Notes: a model not told the origin generated them from the letters alone. Positions 17,804 through 27,759 are shown, numbered from the stretch's first letter. The stretch is DNA of 64,000 nt from Novosphingobium olei (GCF_012927405.1 NZ_JABBGM010000006.1:204894-268893); one strand, 5' to 3'. Numbers and translations are program-made.

Positions 17804-20290
17804 TTGATCAAGCCAGTCCGCCGCGCAGTTATTGGTCGCGCGCTGCTTTTCGCAAGCGCGCTGACCGCCGCGACGTCCGCCCTCGTCGCCACGCGCGGCG
17901 CGGGCGCGGTAGAGACCGACGGCACGATGCTGGCCGCCGCCGCCGCGCGGATCGAACCCATGCTCGATACATACTGTTCGCGCTGCCATAACGACGTCGA
18001 CAATGTCGCCGGGCTGTCGGTTGCCGATCTGAAGGTCGAGGACTTGCGCACCGGCCGCAATGCCGAGGCGTGGGAGAAGATCCTGCGCCGCGTCGCCTCG
18101 GGCGAGATGCCGCCGCATTCCAAGCCCCAGCCCGATCCGCAAATGCGCGCCGCCTTCGTCGATTTCCTCAATGCGAGCCGAGCAAGCTTCGTCGCGGCGA
18201 ACCCCGATCCCGGGCGCAGCGTGCTGCGGCGGCTCAACCGTGCCGAATACGCCAACGCGGTGCGCGATCTGCTGGGCGTAGAGGGCGATTTCGCGCGCGA
18301 GCTGCCGGCGGACAATTCGGGCTTCGGCTTCGACAACATCGCCGATGTGTTGAGCGTTTCGCCGACGCTGATGGAGCGATACGTCGCCGTTGCCGGAAAG
18401 GTCGCGCGGCAGGCGACCGGGCTGACCGCCAAGCGCGACTACGTCACCACGTTCCAGGTGGCGAAGGACGGGTCGGTAATGAATTCGGGCATTCCCGCCT
18501 ACAACGAGCGCGCGGGCGCGGACCTGCCGCTCGCGTCGCGCGGGGGGATCGCGGTGCGCTATAACGCGCGCTACGACGGCAAGTACGACATCGCCGCCTG
18601 GCTCAATTCGAACACCAACAACGAAAGCGACCGGCTGATCGAGGACCGCTATGTGGCGCGGGTGCCGATGAAGGCCGGGCCGCACACGGTCAGCATGGCG
18701 TTCCGCCGCCAGACCTGGCCCGACGAGACGGTGCAGACGCTGCGCAACGACACGTCCTACGTGCCGCTGCCGATCGACAAGCCGGCGCTGCTGCCGCTCG
18801 ACGTGTGGGTCGATGGCGTGCGGGCGAGCACGCTGATGGTGCCATCGTGGCGGATGCATTCGCGCTATTCGCAGCGCAACTTCCCGCGCGATCTGCTGCA
18901 ACTGGACGTCGCCGGTCCCTTCGAGGCCAAGGGCCTTGCCGAAACGCCTTCGCGCCGGGCGATTTTCATCTGCACGCCCCGCTCCGTGGCGCAGGAAGAG
19001 CCGTGCGCGCGGCAGATCCTCGCAACGCTGGCGCGGCGCGCATGGCGACGCCCGGTCAGCCCGGCCGATGTCGCGCCGCTGCTGGCCATCTATAACGGAG
19101 AGCGCAAGCAGTCGGACTTCGGGCACGGGATCGAGGCCGCGATCGAGGCGCTGCTGGTCTCGCCGCGCTTCCTGTTCGTGGTGGAAAGCCCGCCGCCGGG
19201 CACGCCAGCGGGCGCGGCCTACCCGGTTTCGGACTTAGACCTTGCCACGCGGCTTTCGCTGTTCCTGTGGAGCTCGATCCCCGATGAACGCCTGCTTGCG
19301 CTCGCCGAGCAGGGCAGGTTGCGCACGCCCGCGGTGCTCGATGGCGAGATCGCGCGGATGCTGGCCGATCCCAGGGCAGGCGCGCTGACAGACAACTTCG
19401 CCGGTCAGTGGCTCTACTTGCGCAATCTCGACCAGCAGCGCCCCGACATCACGGTGTTCCCGCAATTCGATCACCGCCTGCGCGAGGCGATGGCGACGGA
19501 GACGCGGATGTTCTTCGCCAACGTGCTGTCGGCCAACCGGCCGGTGACCGATTTCATCCGCTCGGACTACACGTTCCTCAACCAGCGGCTTGCCGAACAC
19601 TACGGGATTGCGGGCGTGCGCGGCCCTGCCTTCCGCAAGGTGGCGCTCGATCCGGCATCGCCGCGCGGCGGACTGCTGGGGCAGGCGAGCATCCTGACGG
19701 TGACGTCGTATGGCAACCACACTTCTGTGGTGAAGCGTGGCAAGTGGATACTCGACAACATGCTGGCATCGCCCCCGCCGCCGCCGCCGCCGGACGTTCC
19801 CGCGCTCAAGACCGAGCATGACGGCCGCTTGCTTACCGCGCGCCAGCAGCTCGAACTGCATCGCGCCAACGCATCGTGCGCCGCTTGCCACATGAAGATG
19901 GACCCGCTGGGCTTCGCGCTCGAAAACTTCGACGCGGTGGGCGCCTGGCGCACCAGCGACGCCGGCCAGGCGATCGACAACACCGCCACGCTGCCGACCG
20001 GCGCGAACATCGCGGGCGTCGGCGGCCTGCGCGACGTGCTGATGGCTCGGCGCGACGAATTCGCGCAGGCTTTTACCGAGCGGCTGATGACCTATGCCCT
20101 GGCACGCGGGCTGGGGCCGCAGGACATGCCGGCGGTGCGCGCCATCGCCCGGCAGGCGGCGCGCGACGACTATCGCGCGCAGACCATCGTGCGCGGGATC
20201 GTGACGAGTCCGGGGTTCACCATGCGCAAGGCCGCGATGAGCGTCGTCGCCGTCACTCCGGGTGCAGCATCGGGCAGGAGAGCGAAGTGA
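17804..20290 (+). CDS. DUF1592-type multidomain cytochrome c protein
   Basis: 828-residue exported protein. After a signal sequence there is a c-type haem site CSRCH near residue 57, then the planctomycete-type domain chain: DUF1587 (RRLNRAEYANAVRDLLG), a carbohydrate-binding-like beta region (residues 245-360), DUF1595 (ARRAWRRPVSPADVAPLLA), DUF1592 (DLATRLSLFLWSSIPDERLL), DUF1588 (GGLLGQASILTVTSYGNHTS) and DUF1585 at the C-terminus. A second CxxCH (CAACH) is near residue 691. The start is TTG at 17804; no in-frame ATG or GTG fits better. Its stop overlaps the next start (GTGA). Catalytic role unknown; a periplasmic redox function is likely. Confidence 0.88.
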   Translation: MIKPVRRAVIGRALLFASALTAATSALVATRGAGAVETDGTMLAAAAARIEPMLDTYCSRCHNDVDNVAGLSVADLKVEDLRTGRNAEAWEKILRRVASGEMPPHSKPQPDPQMRAAFVDFLNASRASFVAANPDPGRSVLRRLNRAEYANAVRDLLGVEGDFARELPADNSGFGFDNIADVLSVSPTLMERYVAVAGKVARQATGLTAKRDYVTTFQVAKDGSVMNSGIPAYNERAGADLPLASRGGIAVRYNARYDGKYDIAAWLNSNTNNESDRLIEDRYVARVPMKAGPHTVSMAFRRQTWPDETVQTLRNDTSYVPLPIDKPALLPLDVWVDGVRASTLMVPSWRMHSRYSQRNFPRDLLQLDVAGPFEAKGLAETPSRRAIFICTPRSVAQEEPCARQILATLARRAWRRPVSPADVAPLLAIYNGERKQSDFGHGIEAAIEALLVSPRFLFVVESPPPGTPAGAAYPVSDLDLATRLSLFLWSSIPDERLLALAEQGRLRTPAVLDGEIARMLADPRAGALTDNFAGQWLYLRNLDQQRPDITVFPQFDHRLREAMATETRMFFANVLSANRPVTDFIRSDYTFLNQRLAEHYGIAGVRGPAFRKVALDPASPRGGLLGQASILTVTSYGNHTSVVKRGKWILDNMLASPPPPPPPDVPALKTEHDGRLLTARQQLELHRANASCAACHMKMDPLGFALENFDAVGAWRTSDAGQAIDNTATLPTGANIAGVGGLRDVLMARRDEFAQAFTERLMTYALARGLGPQDMPAVRAIARQAARDDYRAQTIVRGIVTSPGFTMRKAAMSVVAVTPGAASGRRAK

Positions 20291-21624
20291 GGATCATCCG
20301 CAAGCCCCTGTCACGCCGCACCGTCCTGCGCGGCGCCGGCACGGCCATGGCGCTGCCGCTGCTCGAAGCGATGCTGCCGAACAGTGCCATGGCGGATACG
20401 GCGCAGCGGCCGAAGCGGCTGCAGGTGTTCTATACCCCCAACGGCATGACGATGGACGCGTATCGCCCGGCGTCGACGGGGCGCGACTATGCGCTGCCAC
20501 CCACGCTGGCGCCGCTCGCCCCGCATCGCGACAGCATGGTCGTGGTGTCCGGGCTGGGCCATCCGCAGGCGGCGGCGATGGGCGATCGTCCGGCGGGTCA
20601 CGGCCGGTCCTGCCCCGCGTTCCTGACCGGCGCGCACGCCAAGCAGACCGAAGGGCCCGATATCCGCTGCGGCGTGTCGATGGACCAGGTGTTCGCCGCG
20701 CATCTGGGCGATGCGACGCAGATCCCCTCGCTCGAACTGGGGATCGACCAGGCGAGCCTGCTGGGCAGCTGCGACATCAACTATTCCTGTGCCTATACCA
20801 ACGGCATTTCCTGGCTGACGCCCACCGTGCCGCTGCCGGTCACCGCCAACCCGCGCGACGTGTTCGAGCGCCTGTTCGGCGATGGCGAGGCGCTGGATGC
20901 GAAAAGCCGCACCGCGCAGGCGCGGCGGCAGACCTCGATCCTGGACTTCGTGCGCGAGGATGCGGCGCGGCTTTCGGGCGCGCTCGGTGTTGAGGACCGG
21001 CACAAGCTCGACGAATATCTCGAAGCCTCGCGCGCGATCGAACGCCGCATCCAGCGGGCCGAAGCCGGGCCCGCCGTGGTGCAGACCGGCCTCCAGCAGC
21101 CGGCGGGCATCCCCGCCACCTTTGCCGACCACGTGCGCCTGATGATCGACCTGCAGGTGCTGGCGATGCAGGCCGACCTGACGCGCGTGGGCACGTTCAT
21201 GATCGGGCGCGAGATTTCCAACCGCACCTACCCCGAGATCGGCGTGCCGGATTCGCACCACATGCTGAGCCATCACGGCAAGAACCCGGACAAGATGGCC
21301 AAGCTGGCGCAGATCAACCGTTATCACATGGAATTCTTCGCCTACGCGCTGCAGCGGATGAAGGACACGCGCGATGGCGCGGGCTCGCTGCTCGACAGCA
21401 CGCTGGTGATCCGGGGATCGGCGTTCGGCGATTCCAACGATCACGACTTCATGGATCTGCCGGTGATCGTCGCGGGCGGGCTGGTGAAGGGCGGGCGCCA
21501 TGTCGAAGTGGCCAAGGGCACTTCGATGTCGAACCTGATGCTCGCCGGGCTCAACCTGCTGGGCGTCCAGACCGACAGGTTCGGCGACAGCACTGGCCCC
21601 TTGCGAGAACTGACCGATGCGTAG
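20287..21624 (+). CDS. DUF1552 Tat-exported protein
   Basis: 445-residue protein with a twin-arginine signal (PLSRRTVLRGAGTAMALPLL) and the DUF1552 pattern: QVFYTPNGMTMDAY, GLGHPQAAAMGDRPAGHGRS, CAYTNGISW, and a C-terminal block GSAFGDSNDHDFMDLPVIVAGG that resembles DUF1501/sulfatase-like metal-binding folds. The start is GTG at 20287, overlapping the TGA of the preceding gene, with AGGAG upstream. DUF1552 proteins are nearly always encoded beside DUF1592-type cytochromes, as here, so the two probably form one periplasmic enzyme. Substrate unknown. Confidence 0.88.
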   Translation: MRIIRKPLSRRTVLRGAGTAMALPLLEAMLPNSAMADTAQRPKRLQVFYTPNGMTMDAYRPASTGRDYALPPTLAPLAPHRDSMVVVSGLGHPQAAAMGDRPAGHGRSCPAFLTGAHAKQTEGPDIRCGVSMDQVFAAHLGDATQIPSLELGIDQASLLGSCDINYSCAYTNGISWLTPTVPLPVTANPRDVFERLFGDGEALDAKSRTAQARRQTSILDFVREDAARLSGALGVEDRHKLDEYLEASRAIERRIQRAEAGPAVVQTGLQQPAGIPATFADHVRLMIDLQVLAMQADLTRVGTFMIGREISNRTYPEIGVPDSHHMLSHHGKNPDKMAKLAQINRYHMEFFAYALQRMKDTRDGAGSLLDSTLVIRGSAFGDSNDHDFMDLPVIVAGGLVKGGRHVEVAKGTSMSNLMLAGLNLLGVQTDRFGDSTGPLRELTDA

Positions 21625-22948
21625 GCTGCTGCTGGCGGTGGCCTTGTCGGCGAGCGTGACGGCCGGTGCCGCGCATGCGCAGGACGATCGCGTGGCCGAT
21701 GCGATTGGGCGCGACGATGTGGCCGCGCTCGGGGCGGCACTCGCCGGGGGCGCGGATGCGAACCAGCGGCTCGCCTATGGCGAAACCCCGCTGGCGCGCG
21801 CGGTGGAGGTGCAGGACGCAGACCTTGTCCGCATGCTGCTGGCCCATGGCGCGAAAGCCAGCGTGGCCGATGCCTCGGGGCTTACGCCGCTGGGGCTTGC
21901 CTGCGAACGCGGCGATCCGGCGATCGTGCTGGCGCTTGTCGACGCCGGCGCCGATGTGCACCGGGCCTCGGCGGAGGGCGCCTCGCCGCTGGCGCTGTGC
22001 GCGCGCTTTTCGACCCCCGCCACGGTCCGGGCGCTCCTAGATCGCGGCGCCCCGGTCGAAAGCCTTGACCCGCGCGGGCAGACCCCGCTGATGTGGGCTG
22101 CCTCTGCCGGACAGGCTGAAGCGGTGGCGCTCCTGCTGAAGGCCGGCGCGAAGGTCGAACGGGAAGCGAAGGGCGGCTTCACCCCGCTGTTCTTCGCCAT
22201 CGCCGGCGGCAACCCGGCGGTGTTCGATGCGATCGTCGCGGCCGGTGCCGACCTTTCTCGCCGTGGGCCGGAAAACACCAGCGCGCTGCAGATGGCGCTC
22301 TACCAGAAGAACTGGGCCGTGGCGCAGAAGCTGATCGAACGCGGCGGCGATCTGGCCGAGATCGACCGCAACGGCAACCGCCCGCTCCACGTCGCCGCTG
22401 CCGCAGGGGCGGACGCGCTCGTCGCCGCGATGCTGGCACACGGGGCCGATGCCAATGGCCTGACCGGACCCTCTCGGATCACCTGGGTGACCGAGGCGAA
22501 CTTCGGCGTGCCGCCGCCGCCCGTTCCGCCGACGCCGCCGTTGCTGCGGGCGGCGCAGTCGGGACAGGCCGCGGTCATGCGGCGACTTGTCGCAGGCGGC
22601 GCCGACAAGACCTTCGTCGCCGCGGACGGGACCAACGTGCTGCTGGCCGCAGCTTCCAGCCAGAGCCCTGAGGCTGTGGCGCTGGCCATCGAACTTGTCG
22701 GCAATGTCGACGTGCAGGATGCGAGCGGTAAGACGGCGCTGCACCGCGTTCTGGATGGAGGCTACCACCCGCAGCAGGGCGCGATGCTGAAGCTGCTGGC
22801 AGACCATCGCGCGCGCACCGACATCGCGGACAAATCCGGTCGCACCGCGCAGCAGGCCGCAGCCGGTGCTATCTCCGAGGTCAAGGCGGCGTATGGGCAG
22901 GCGTTTCCCAAGGCCGATCCCGGCGCAAGACTGCCTGCCGTGCGCTAG
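21617..22948 (+). CDS. Exported ankyrin-repeat protein
   Basis: 443 residues: signal peptide MRRLLLAVALSASVTAGAAHA, then a run of about ten ankyrin repeats with the usual G-TPL-A and LL--GA spacing (GETPLARAVEVQDADLVRML, GLTPLGLACERGD, GQTPLMWAASAGQ, GFTPLFFAIAGG and others). It overlaps the DUF1552 gene by 8 nt, so the three genes form one tightly coupled operon. A periplasmic ankyrin solenoid beside a cytochrome/DUF1552 pair suggests a scaffold or inhibitor-binding subunit. It shares a CTAG tetranucleotide stop with the convergent downstream gene. Confidence 0.88.
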   Translation: MRRLLLAVALSASVTAGAAHAQDDRVADAIGRDDVAALGAALAGGADANQRLAYGETPLARAVEVQDADLVRMLLAHGAKASVADASGLTPLGLACERGDPAIVLALVDAGADVHRASAEGASPLALCARFSTPATVRALLDRGAPVESLDPRGQTPLMWAASAGQAEAVALLLKAGAKVEREAKGGFTPLFFAIAGGNPAVFDAIVAAGADLSRRGPENTSALQMALYQKNWAVAQKLIERGGDLAEIDRNGNRPLHVAAAAGADALVAAMLAHGADANGLTGPSRITWVTEANFGVPPPPVPPTPPLLRAAQSGQAAVMRRLVAGGADKTFVAADGTNVLLAAASSQSPEAVALAIELVGNVDVQDASGKTALHRVLDGGYHPQQGAMLKLLADHRARTDIADKSGRTAQQAAAGAISEVKAAYGQAFPKADPGARLPAVR

Positions 22949-23985
22949 GCCCCGGAGGCGGACCGAGAGCGCCCATCCTGGGCGCGGATGCGGGCGAACA
23001 TGCTGCGGAACGTCAGCCCCGCATCGATCCGCGTATAGATGCGCATCGGCCTGCCGCCGGGATTGGCCCGATATTCGCCCGAAGGTCCGAGCCGGGGGGT
23101 GGGCATGGTGACATAGTCGCTGGATGCCGCGTCGGGCTGGAACGGCGTTTGCAGCGCCGTCAGCGTGACCAGCGGGCTGTCGCCGAGCACGTAAGTCTCG
23201 GTTCGAGGAAGCGTTGCGGCGATCGCCGGGGGCATGGTGTCCAGTTTCCCCAGCAATGCTTCAAGCTCGCCATGGAGGTAGGCGCCCAGTGGGCCGTTGC
23301 TGGCGAGCGCGCGAATTTCGGCGATATCGACCAGCATCTGCCGATAGGCGTTGCGCGGCACCTGCCAGATTTCGATGTCGCTTTCGTTGAAGATGACCTG
23401 CGCGGCCAAGGGATCGATCGTCAGATTGTATTCGACTTCGGGCGGTCCCGGCAGCACGGGGCCAAGCCCTGCGTGCTCGTTGCCGCCGATCCAGATCAGC
23501 TTCAACCGTTTGCCGATGCGCGGATCGGCGCGCCAGGCGCGGGCGATCTCGGTGAGTCCGGCGCCGGCGGCATAGATCAGCGGTTCGCCGGTATCCTCGC
23601 GCAGCGCTTCGTGTACAATTGCGCTGGTGGCCGGGCTGCTCGTGCGATCCTGCAGCGAGGCGAGGGCGGTCTCTCCGCCAGCGATCACCGGCGTCTGCAT
23701 GCCAAGCAGGGCAAGCAGGTCTTTGGCCTTGTCGGCAGCATTGCGGGCCTGCCGACTGCTCGGATCAAAAGGCGATCCGGGCTGAAGATGCGTGCCGACG
23801 ATGAGCGTGGTCCGGGTTGCCGGGCACAGCAGTTGATGGGCAAGCTGGAACAGCCCGTCCGGATCGCCACCGAAGTCGTTGTCGACGACAAGGCGGGCAA
23901 TCGCGGGCCGTTCACCGAATGCCGGCATTGCGGCGAGGCCGGCAAGCAGGGCGCCGGACGTGCCGAGAAATGACCGTCGATCCAC
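22945..23985 (-). CDS. Nucleoside-hydrolase-like protein with Tat signal
   Basis: 346-residue exported protein. The N-terminus (MDRRSFLGTSGALLAGLA) is a twin-arginine-like signal; the GTG start at 23985 is chosen because AAGGAG lies 6 nt upstream. The core starts with DNDFGGDPDG, matching the nucleoside hydrolase DxDPGxDD motif, except that the last Asp (a Ca ligand) is Pro. A later GDSPLVTL may hold the C-terminal Ca-binding Asp. It is the last gene of the TonB receptor-GH3-GH30 operon (11 nt gap to GH30). With one ligand changed, hydrolysis of an N- or O-glycoside other than a normal nucleoside is possible. Family likely, activity unproven. Confidence 0.78.
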   Translation of the reverse strand: MDRRSFLGTSGALLAGLAAMPAFGERPAIARLVVDNDFGGDPDGLFQLAHQLLCPATRTTLIVGTHLQPGSPFDPSSRQARNAADKAKDLLALLGMQTPVIAGGETALASLQDRTSSPATSAIVHEALREDTGEPLIYAAGAGLTEIARAWRADPRIGKRLKLIWIGGNEHAGLGPVLPGPPEVEYNLTIDPLAAQVIFNESDIEIWQVPRNAYRQMLVDIAEIRALASNGPLGAYLHGELEALLGKLDTMPPAIAATLPRTETYVLGDSPLVTLTALQTPFQPDAASSDYVTMPTPRLGPSGEYRANPGGRPMRIYTRIDAGLTFRSMFARIRAQDGRSRSASGA

Positions 23986-24002
23986 GCGCAACTCCTTGGG
24001 CT

Positions 24003-25499
24003 TCAGCCGATCATGCTCGCCGGCAGGACGATCGTGTTGAGGGAATCGGGCGCGAGTTCAAGGGACAGCATCCTGCCGCCGATCATGTTGCGCACGGTCA
24101 ACGGCTGCGCGATGGCGTTGTTGGTCACCAGCACGAGCGAACCGTCGGGATTGCGGAAGGCCAGCTGGTCATCGAAGCCCAGGAAGCTGTCGACCGGCAC
24201 GAAGCGGGCGCCCGGGCGCACGAACGCGGCAAGGTGTCGAATAAGCCAATAGTCTTCGGTCAGCCGATACGTGCCCGCAGCGGTGTCCACTTCGACAAGG
24301 CTGTTCTGCGGCCAACCCCACCCGCTCATGCCGCCCTTGGGCATGGCCATGTTCCAGTATGTCCATGCACTCGCCCCGTACTGGAAATAGCGCTTGATCG
24401 TTGCCCAGCCATAGCGCGCATAGTGCCAGTCGTTGGTGCCGACGCCACATTCCTGCTCCGAACCCCAGAGCTCAAGCTTGGGGAAGCGTTCGGCGAGGGC
24501 GGGAAGTGCCGCCTTTCCGGCCCACTGCACGCCCAGGCCCTTGATGACCGCCGCCGCTTCCGGATGCGCCATCACCGCCGAGACCAGATCGGCGTTGCCG
24601 CGCTCGAGCGTTCCGAAGAACACGCGCACGCCCAGCTTGTCCATCTCTCGCCCCACAAACGGGATGAACCTGGCGAGCCCTTCGGGCGTCCATGTGCAGC
24701 TCGGGAACGGTTGTGCCGAGTTGAATTCGTTCTGCGGCATCACCGTGTCGATGCGGATGCCGGCCTTGGCGTATTCCTCGACATATCGCGCGAAATAGCG
24801 CGCGTAGGTTTCGAAGTAGCGATCTTCCTGGATGAAGGAATCGGTTCCTTCCCTGCCCAGCTGGTCTGGCCGGATGCCGTTGTCGGGATTGTTGGGCCAT
24901 GCCGGGGCCTGCGCATAGTGGCCCCCCTTCTTCATCCACGTCGGAGGGGACCAGGGCGAGGCCCAGACCTTCAGGTCGGGGCGCAAGTCCTTTGCTGCCT
25001 TGATGTAGGGGATCAGCGTTTCGCGATCGTTGGCGACCGAGAAGTGGGACAGCGCGAAATCGCCGGGCGTTTCGTCGTAGCTGTACCACTTGCGCGAGAT
25101 GTCGTTCGCCCCGATCGGCGTGCGGCATTGGCTGAAGGCGCAGCCATCATCGCCGAACAACCGCTCGAGCGCCGTGGCGCGGGCCGGTGCTGGCAAGGCC
25201 GAGAGCGCTTCCCAGCCCTTTTCACTGAAGGCACCGCCGAAGCCGGCGATCGTCTGCTTGGGCGCATCGAGCCGGATCTGCGCGCTCATCGCAAACGGAT
25301 TGGCCGCTGCCGCAGTCAGTTCGGGCACTGCAACGGAGCGCCAGGGTTGCCCTGCCCGGGTCGAAAACCAGAGCGGGCCCGAACGTTCATGCGGGGGCGA
25401 TCCGGTGGCCGCTCCTGCGAGACCCGGAACCGCGCTCGCCAGTGCACCTGCACCAACGAGACCGAATGCTTCCCTGCGACTGACGCCCGGGCCCGCCAT
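24003..25499 (-). CDS. Glycoside hydrolase family 30
   Basis: 498-residue exported retaining glycosidase with a Tat-type N-terminus (SRREAFGLVGAGALASAVPG). GH30 landmarks: QTIAGFGGAFSEKGWEALS, FSQCRTPIGANDIS, KVWASPWSPPTWMKKGG, acid/base Glu in MPQNEFNSAQPF (near residue 256), and nucleophile Glu in LELWGSEQECG (near residue 345); a beta-sandwich closes the chain. GH30 members cleave beta-1,6-glucan, glucosylceramide or beta-xylosides. It starts 2 nt after the GH3 stop with AAGGA upstream. Together with GH3 it suggests breakdown of a beta-glucan or beta-glucoside in the periplasm. Confidence 0.93.
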   Translation of the reverse strand: MAGPGVSRREAFGLVGAGALASAVPGLAGAATGSPPHERSGPLWFSTRAGQPWRSVAVPELTAAAANPFAMSAQIRLDAPKQTIAGFGGAFSEKGWEALSALPAPARATALERLFGDDGCAFSQCRTPIGANDISRKWYSYDETPGDFALSHFSVANDRETLIPYIKAAKDLRPDLKVWASPWSPPTWMKKGGHYAQAPAWPNNPDNGIRPDQLGREGTDSFIQEDRYFETYARYFARYVEEYAKAGIRIDTVMPQNEFNSAQPFPSCTWTPEGLARFIPFVGREMDKLGVRVFFGTLERGNADLVSAVMAHPEAAAVIKGLGVQWAGKAALPALAERFPKLELWGSEQECGVGTNDWHYARYGWATIKRYFQYGASAWTYWNMAMPKGGMSGWGWPQNSLVEVDTAAGTYRLTEDYWLIRHLAAFVRPGARFVPVDSFLGFDDQLAFRNPDGSLVLVTNNAIAQPLTVRNMIGGRMLSLELAPDSLNTIVLPASMIG

Positions 25500-25501
25500 G
25501 G

Positions 25502-27712
25502 TCAGTCCTTCCAGCTGCGCGCGGCCATCTTCACCTTGACCACGGGGCCGAGGTCCTGTGCGTTGGCGCCGAGCGCAAACCCGTATTCGCCCGCCGGCAT
25601 CGTCCAGCCGCCATCCTTCCAGTCGGCCAGCAGGCGCGGATCGATCTTCACGGTAACCTTCTGCGACGCGCCCGGCGCAAGGCTCACCCGCTGGAACCCG
25701 ACGAGACGCTGCTTGGCGCCGTCCGGGCGCGACACGAGATAGACCTGCCCGACGTCATCGCCGGCAACCTTGCCCGTGTTGGTCAGGGTGAAGCTTGCGG
25801 AAAGCCCCGCAACCTTCAGCGCATTGCGCGAGAAGGTCGTGTAGCTGAGGCCGTAACCGAACGGGAACAGCGGCTTGGCCCCGTTCCGCGCGAACCAGCG
25901 GTATCCGACGTCCGAACCTTCGACGTCGTAATCCGCGACGAGCTTGTCCTTGCCCGGCTCCGGATCGCCCGAGAAATTGGGCTCGACCCAGTCGCTGCCG
26001 TCAAGCTTGGGCCGGGGCAGCTGGTTGACGCTGGCCGGGAACGTGACCGGCAGGCGGCCACCCGGGTTGGTATCGCCGAACAGCACCGACGCGATCGCTT
26101 CGCCACCGCGCGCACCGGGATACCAGGCTTCGACCACGGCGCCGGCCTTGTCGAGCCAGGGCATCGCGACGGGACCACCAGTTTCGAGGACGACGATGGT
26201 GTTCGGGTTGGCGGCGGCAACGGCAGCGATCAGCGCATCCTGGCCGTCCGGCAGCGACAGGTCGGGCTGGTCGAGACCTTCGGTGCGCCATTCGGTGGCG
26301 AACACGATGGCGACTTCCGCCTGCTTTGCCTTTTCGACCGCATCGGCAATGTAGCGGCCATCGCGGAAGGTGACGGTGGCTTGCGGTGCAAGCGCCTTGA
26401 TCGCCTTCAAAGGGGCAGACCGGTGGTAGGACTGCTGCATCAGCGCGGCAAACGGGCCATCGCCGCCCAGCGAACGCGTGGCCGCAGGGCCTTTTTCGTC
26501 GTGGACAAGGCTCGATCCCGAGCCTGCAACCACGCCGCTGTCGGCGTAGCCGCCGATCACCGCAATCGATTTGGCGGTCTTGGCCAGCGGCAGCAAGCCT
26601 TCGCGGTTCTTGAGCAGAACGATACCCTGCTTGGCGGTTTCTTCTGCCACCTGCGCGTTCTTCGCAAAGTCGATCGCGCCGCCCGGCTTGGCGGGGTTCT
26701 TGTCCAGCCCCGCGGCGTAGATCGCGGTCAGGACGCGCTTGTTCATGTCGTCGAGCCGCGCGCTCCAGGCCGGATCGGCGGCAGCCTTCGCCTTGAGCTG
26801 GTCTGCAAAGAACACGCCCTTGTCGAGCTGCTCGCCCGACTGCTGGTCTAGGCCCTTGATCGCCGCGTCCAGACCGGGGACGGCGCCCCAGTCCGACATG
26901 ACGAAGCCCTTCCAGCCCCAGGACTGCTTGAGCACCTTGTTCAGCAGCCAGTCGCTGGCGCAGGCCTGGTCTCCATGCACGCGGTTATAGGCGCACATGA
27001 CCGAGCCGGGCTGGCCCTGCTCGATGCCGATCTGGAAGGCGAGCAGGTCGCTTTCGCGCGCGGCGCCTTCGTTGATCTTGATGTCGACGTACTTTCGCCC
27101 GGTTTCCTGGCCGTTGAGCGCGAAGTGCTTGATGGTCGAGATGATGTGATTGGACTGGACCCCGCGGATGGCCGCGCCGACGAGCATGCCCGAAAGCAGC
27201 GGGTCTTCTGCAAGGTATTCGAAAGTGCGGCCGTTGCGCGGATCGCGCATCAGGTTGACACCACCGGCGAGAAGGACGTTGAAACCCTTGGCCCGCGCTT
27301 CCGAGCCGATCATCGCGCCGCCCTGATAAAGCAGCTGCGGGTTCCACGACGCGGCCTGAGCGAGGCCTGAGGGGAGGGCGGTCGCCCCGTCTTTGCGCAA
27401 CCCGCCAACCCAGGCGACGCCAAGGCTGGCGTCCGTTTCGGTGAGCGCGGGTACCCCCAGCCGGGGCACGCCAGCGATATAGCCAGCGCCGGGGATCGCT
27501 TCCTTGGGCATGACTGTGCCCGGGAAGAAGGGCAGGGGCATCGGGCCGTGCGTCAGGATGACCTTCTCTTCGGCCGTCATCTGCTTGACGGTCGCAGCAG
27601 CGCGGGCCTCGGCCGCCTTCAGATCGACAGCAGGCGCCTGCTGGGCGTTTGCCGCACCGTGCGAAAGCGCGGCAAGGGCGACGCCGGCGGCAAGAATCCG
27701 GGAGAGGGTCAT
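25502..27712 (-). CDS. Glycoside hydrolase family 3 (beta-glucosidase type)
   Basis: 736-residue periplasmic enzyme. Signal peptide MTLSRILAAGVALAALSHGAANA; GH3 N-terminal barrel with TIKHFALNGQETGR and the nucleophile Asp in GFVMSDWGAVPG (near residue 271); C-terminal domain with ATEWRTEGLDQPDLSLPDGQ; FN3-like tail (SYTTFSRNALKVAG and following). The ATG at 27712 is chosen for its AAGGAG and signal peptide rather than an upstream in-frame codon. Likely exo-beta-glucosidase or related. It lies between the TonB receptor and GH30; an attenuating hairpin precedes it. Confidence 0.93.
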   Translation of the reverse strand: MTLSRILAAGVALAALSHGAANAQQAPAVDLKAAEARAAATVKQMTAEEKVILTHGPMPLPFFPGTVMPKEAIPGAGYIAGVPRLGVPALTETDASLGVAWVGGLRKDGATALPSGLAQAASWNPQLLYQGGAMIGSEARAKGFNVLLAGGVNLMRDPRNGRTFEYLAEDPLLSGMLVGAAIRGVQSNHIISTIKHFALNGQETGRKYVDIKINEGAARESDLLAFQIGIEQGQPGSVMCAYNRVHGDQACASDWLLNKVLKQSWGWKGFVMSDWGAVPGLDAAIKGLDQQSGEQLDKGVFFADQLKAKAAADPAWSARLDDMNKRVLTAIYAAGLDKNPAKPGGAIDFAKNAQVAEETAKQGIVLLKNREGLLPLAKTAKSIAVIGGYADSGVVAGSGSSLVHDEKGPAATRSLGGDGPFAALMQQSYHRSAPLKAIKALAPQATVTFRDGRYIADAVEKAKQAEVAIVFATEWRTEGLDQPDLSLPDGQDALIAAVAAANPNTIVVLETGGPVAMPWLDKAGAVVEAWYPGARGGEAIASVLFGDTNPGGRLPVTFPASVNQLPRPKLDGSDWVEPNFSGDPEPGKDKLVADYDVEGSDVGYRWFARNGAKPLFPFGYGLSYTTFSRNALKVAGLSASFTLTNTGKVAGDDVGQVYLVSRPDGAKQRLVGFQRVSLAPGASQKVTVKIDPRLLADWKDGGWTMPAGEYGFALGANAQDLGPVVKVKMAARSWKD

Positions 27713-27759
27713 GCGAACTCCTTGGATGAAATCTGGAATCGGGGGGAACCCCAAATAAT

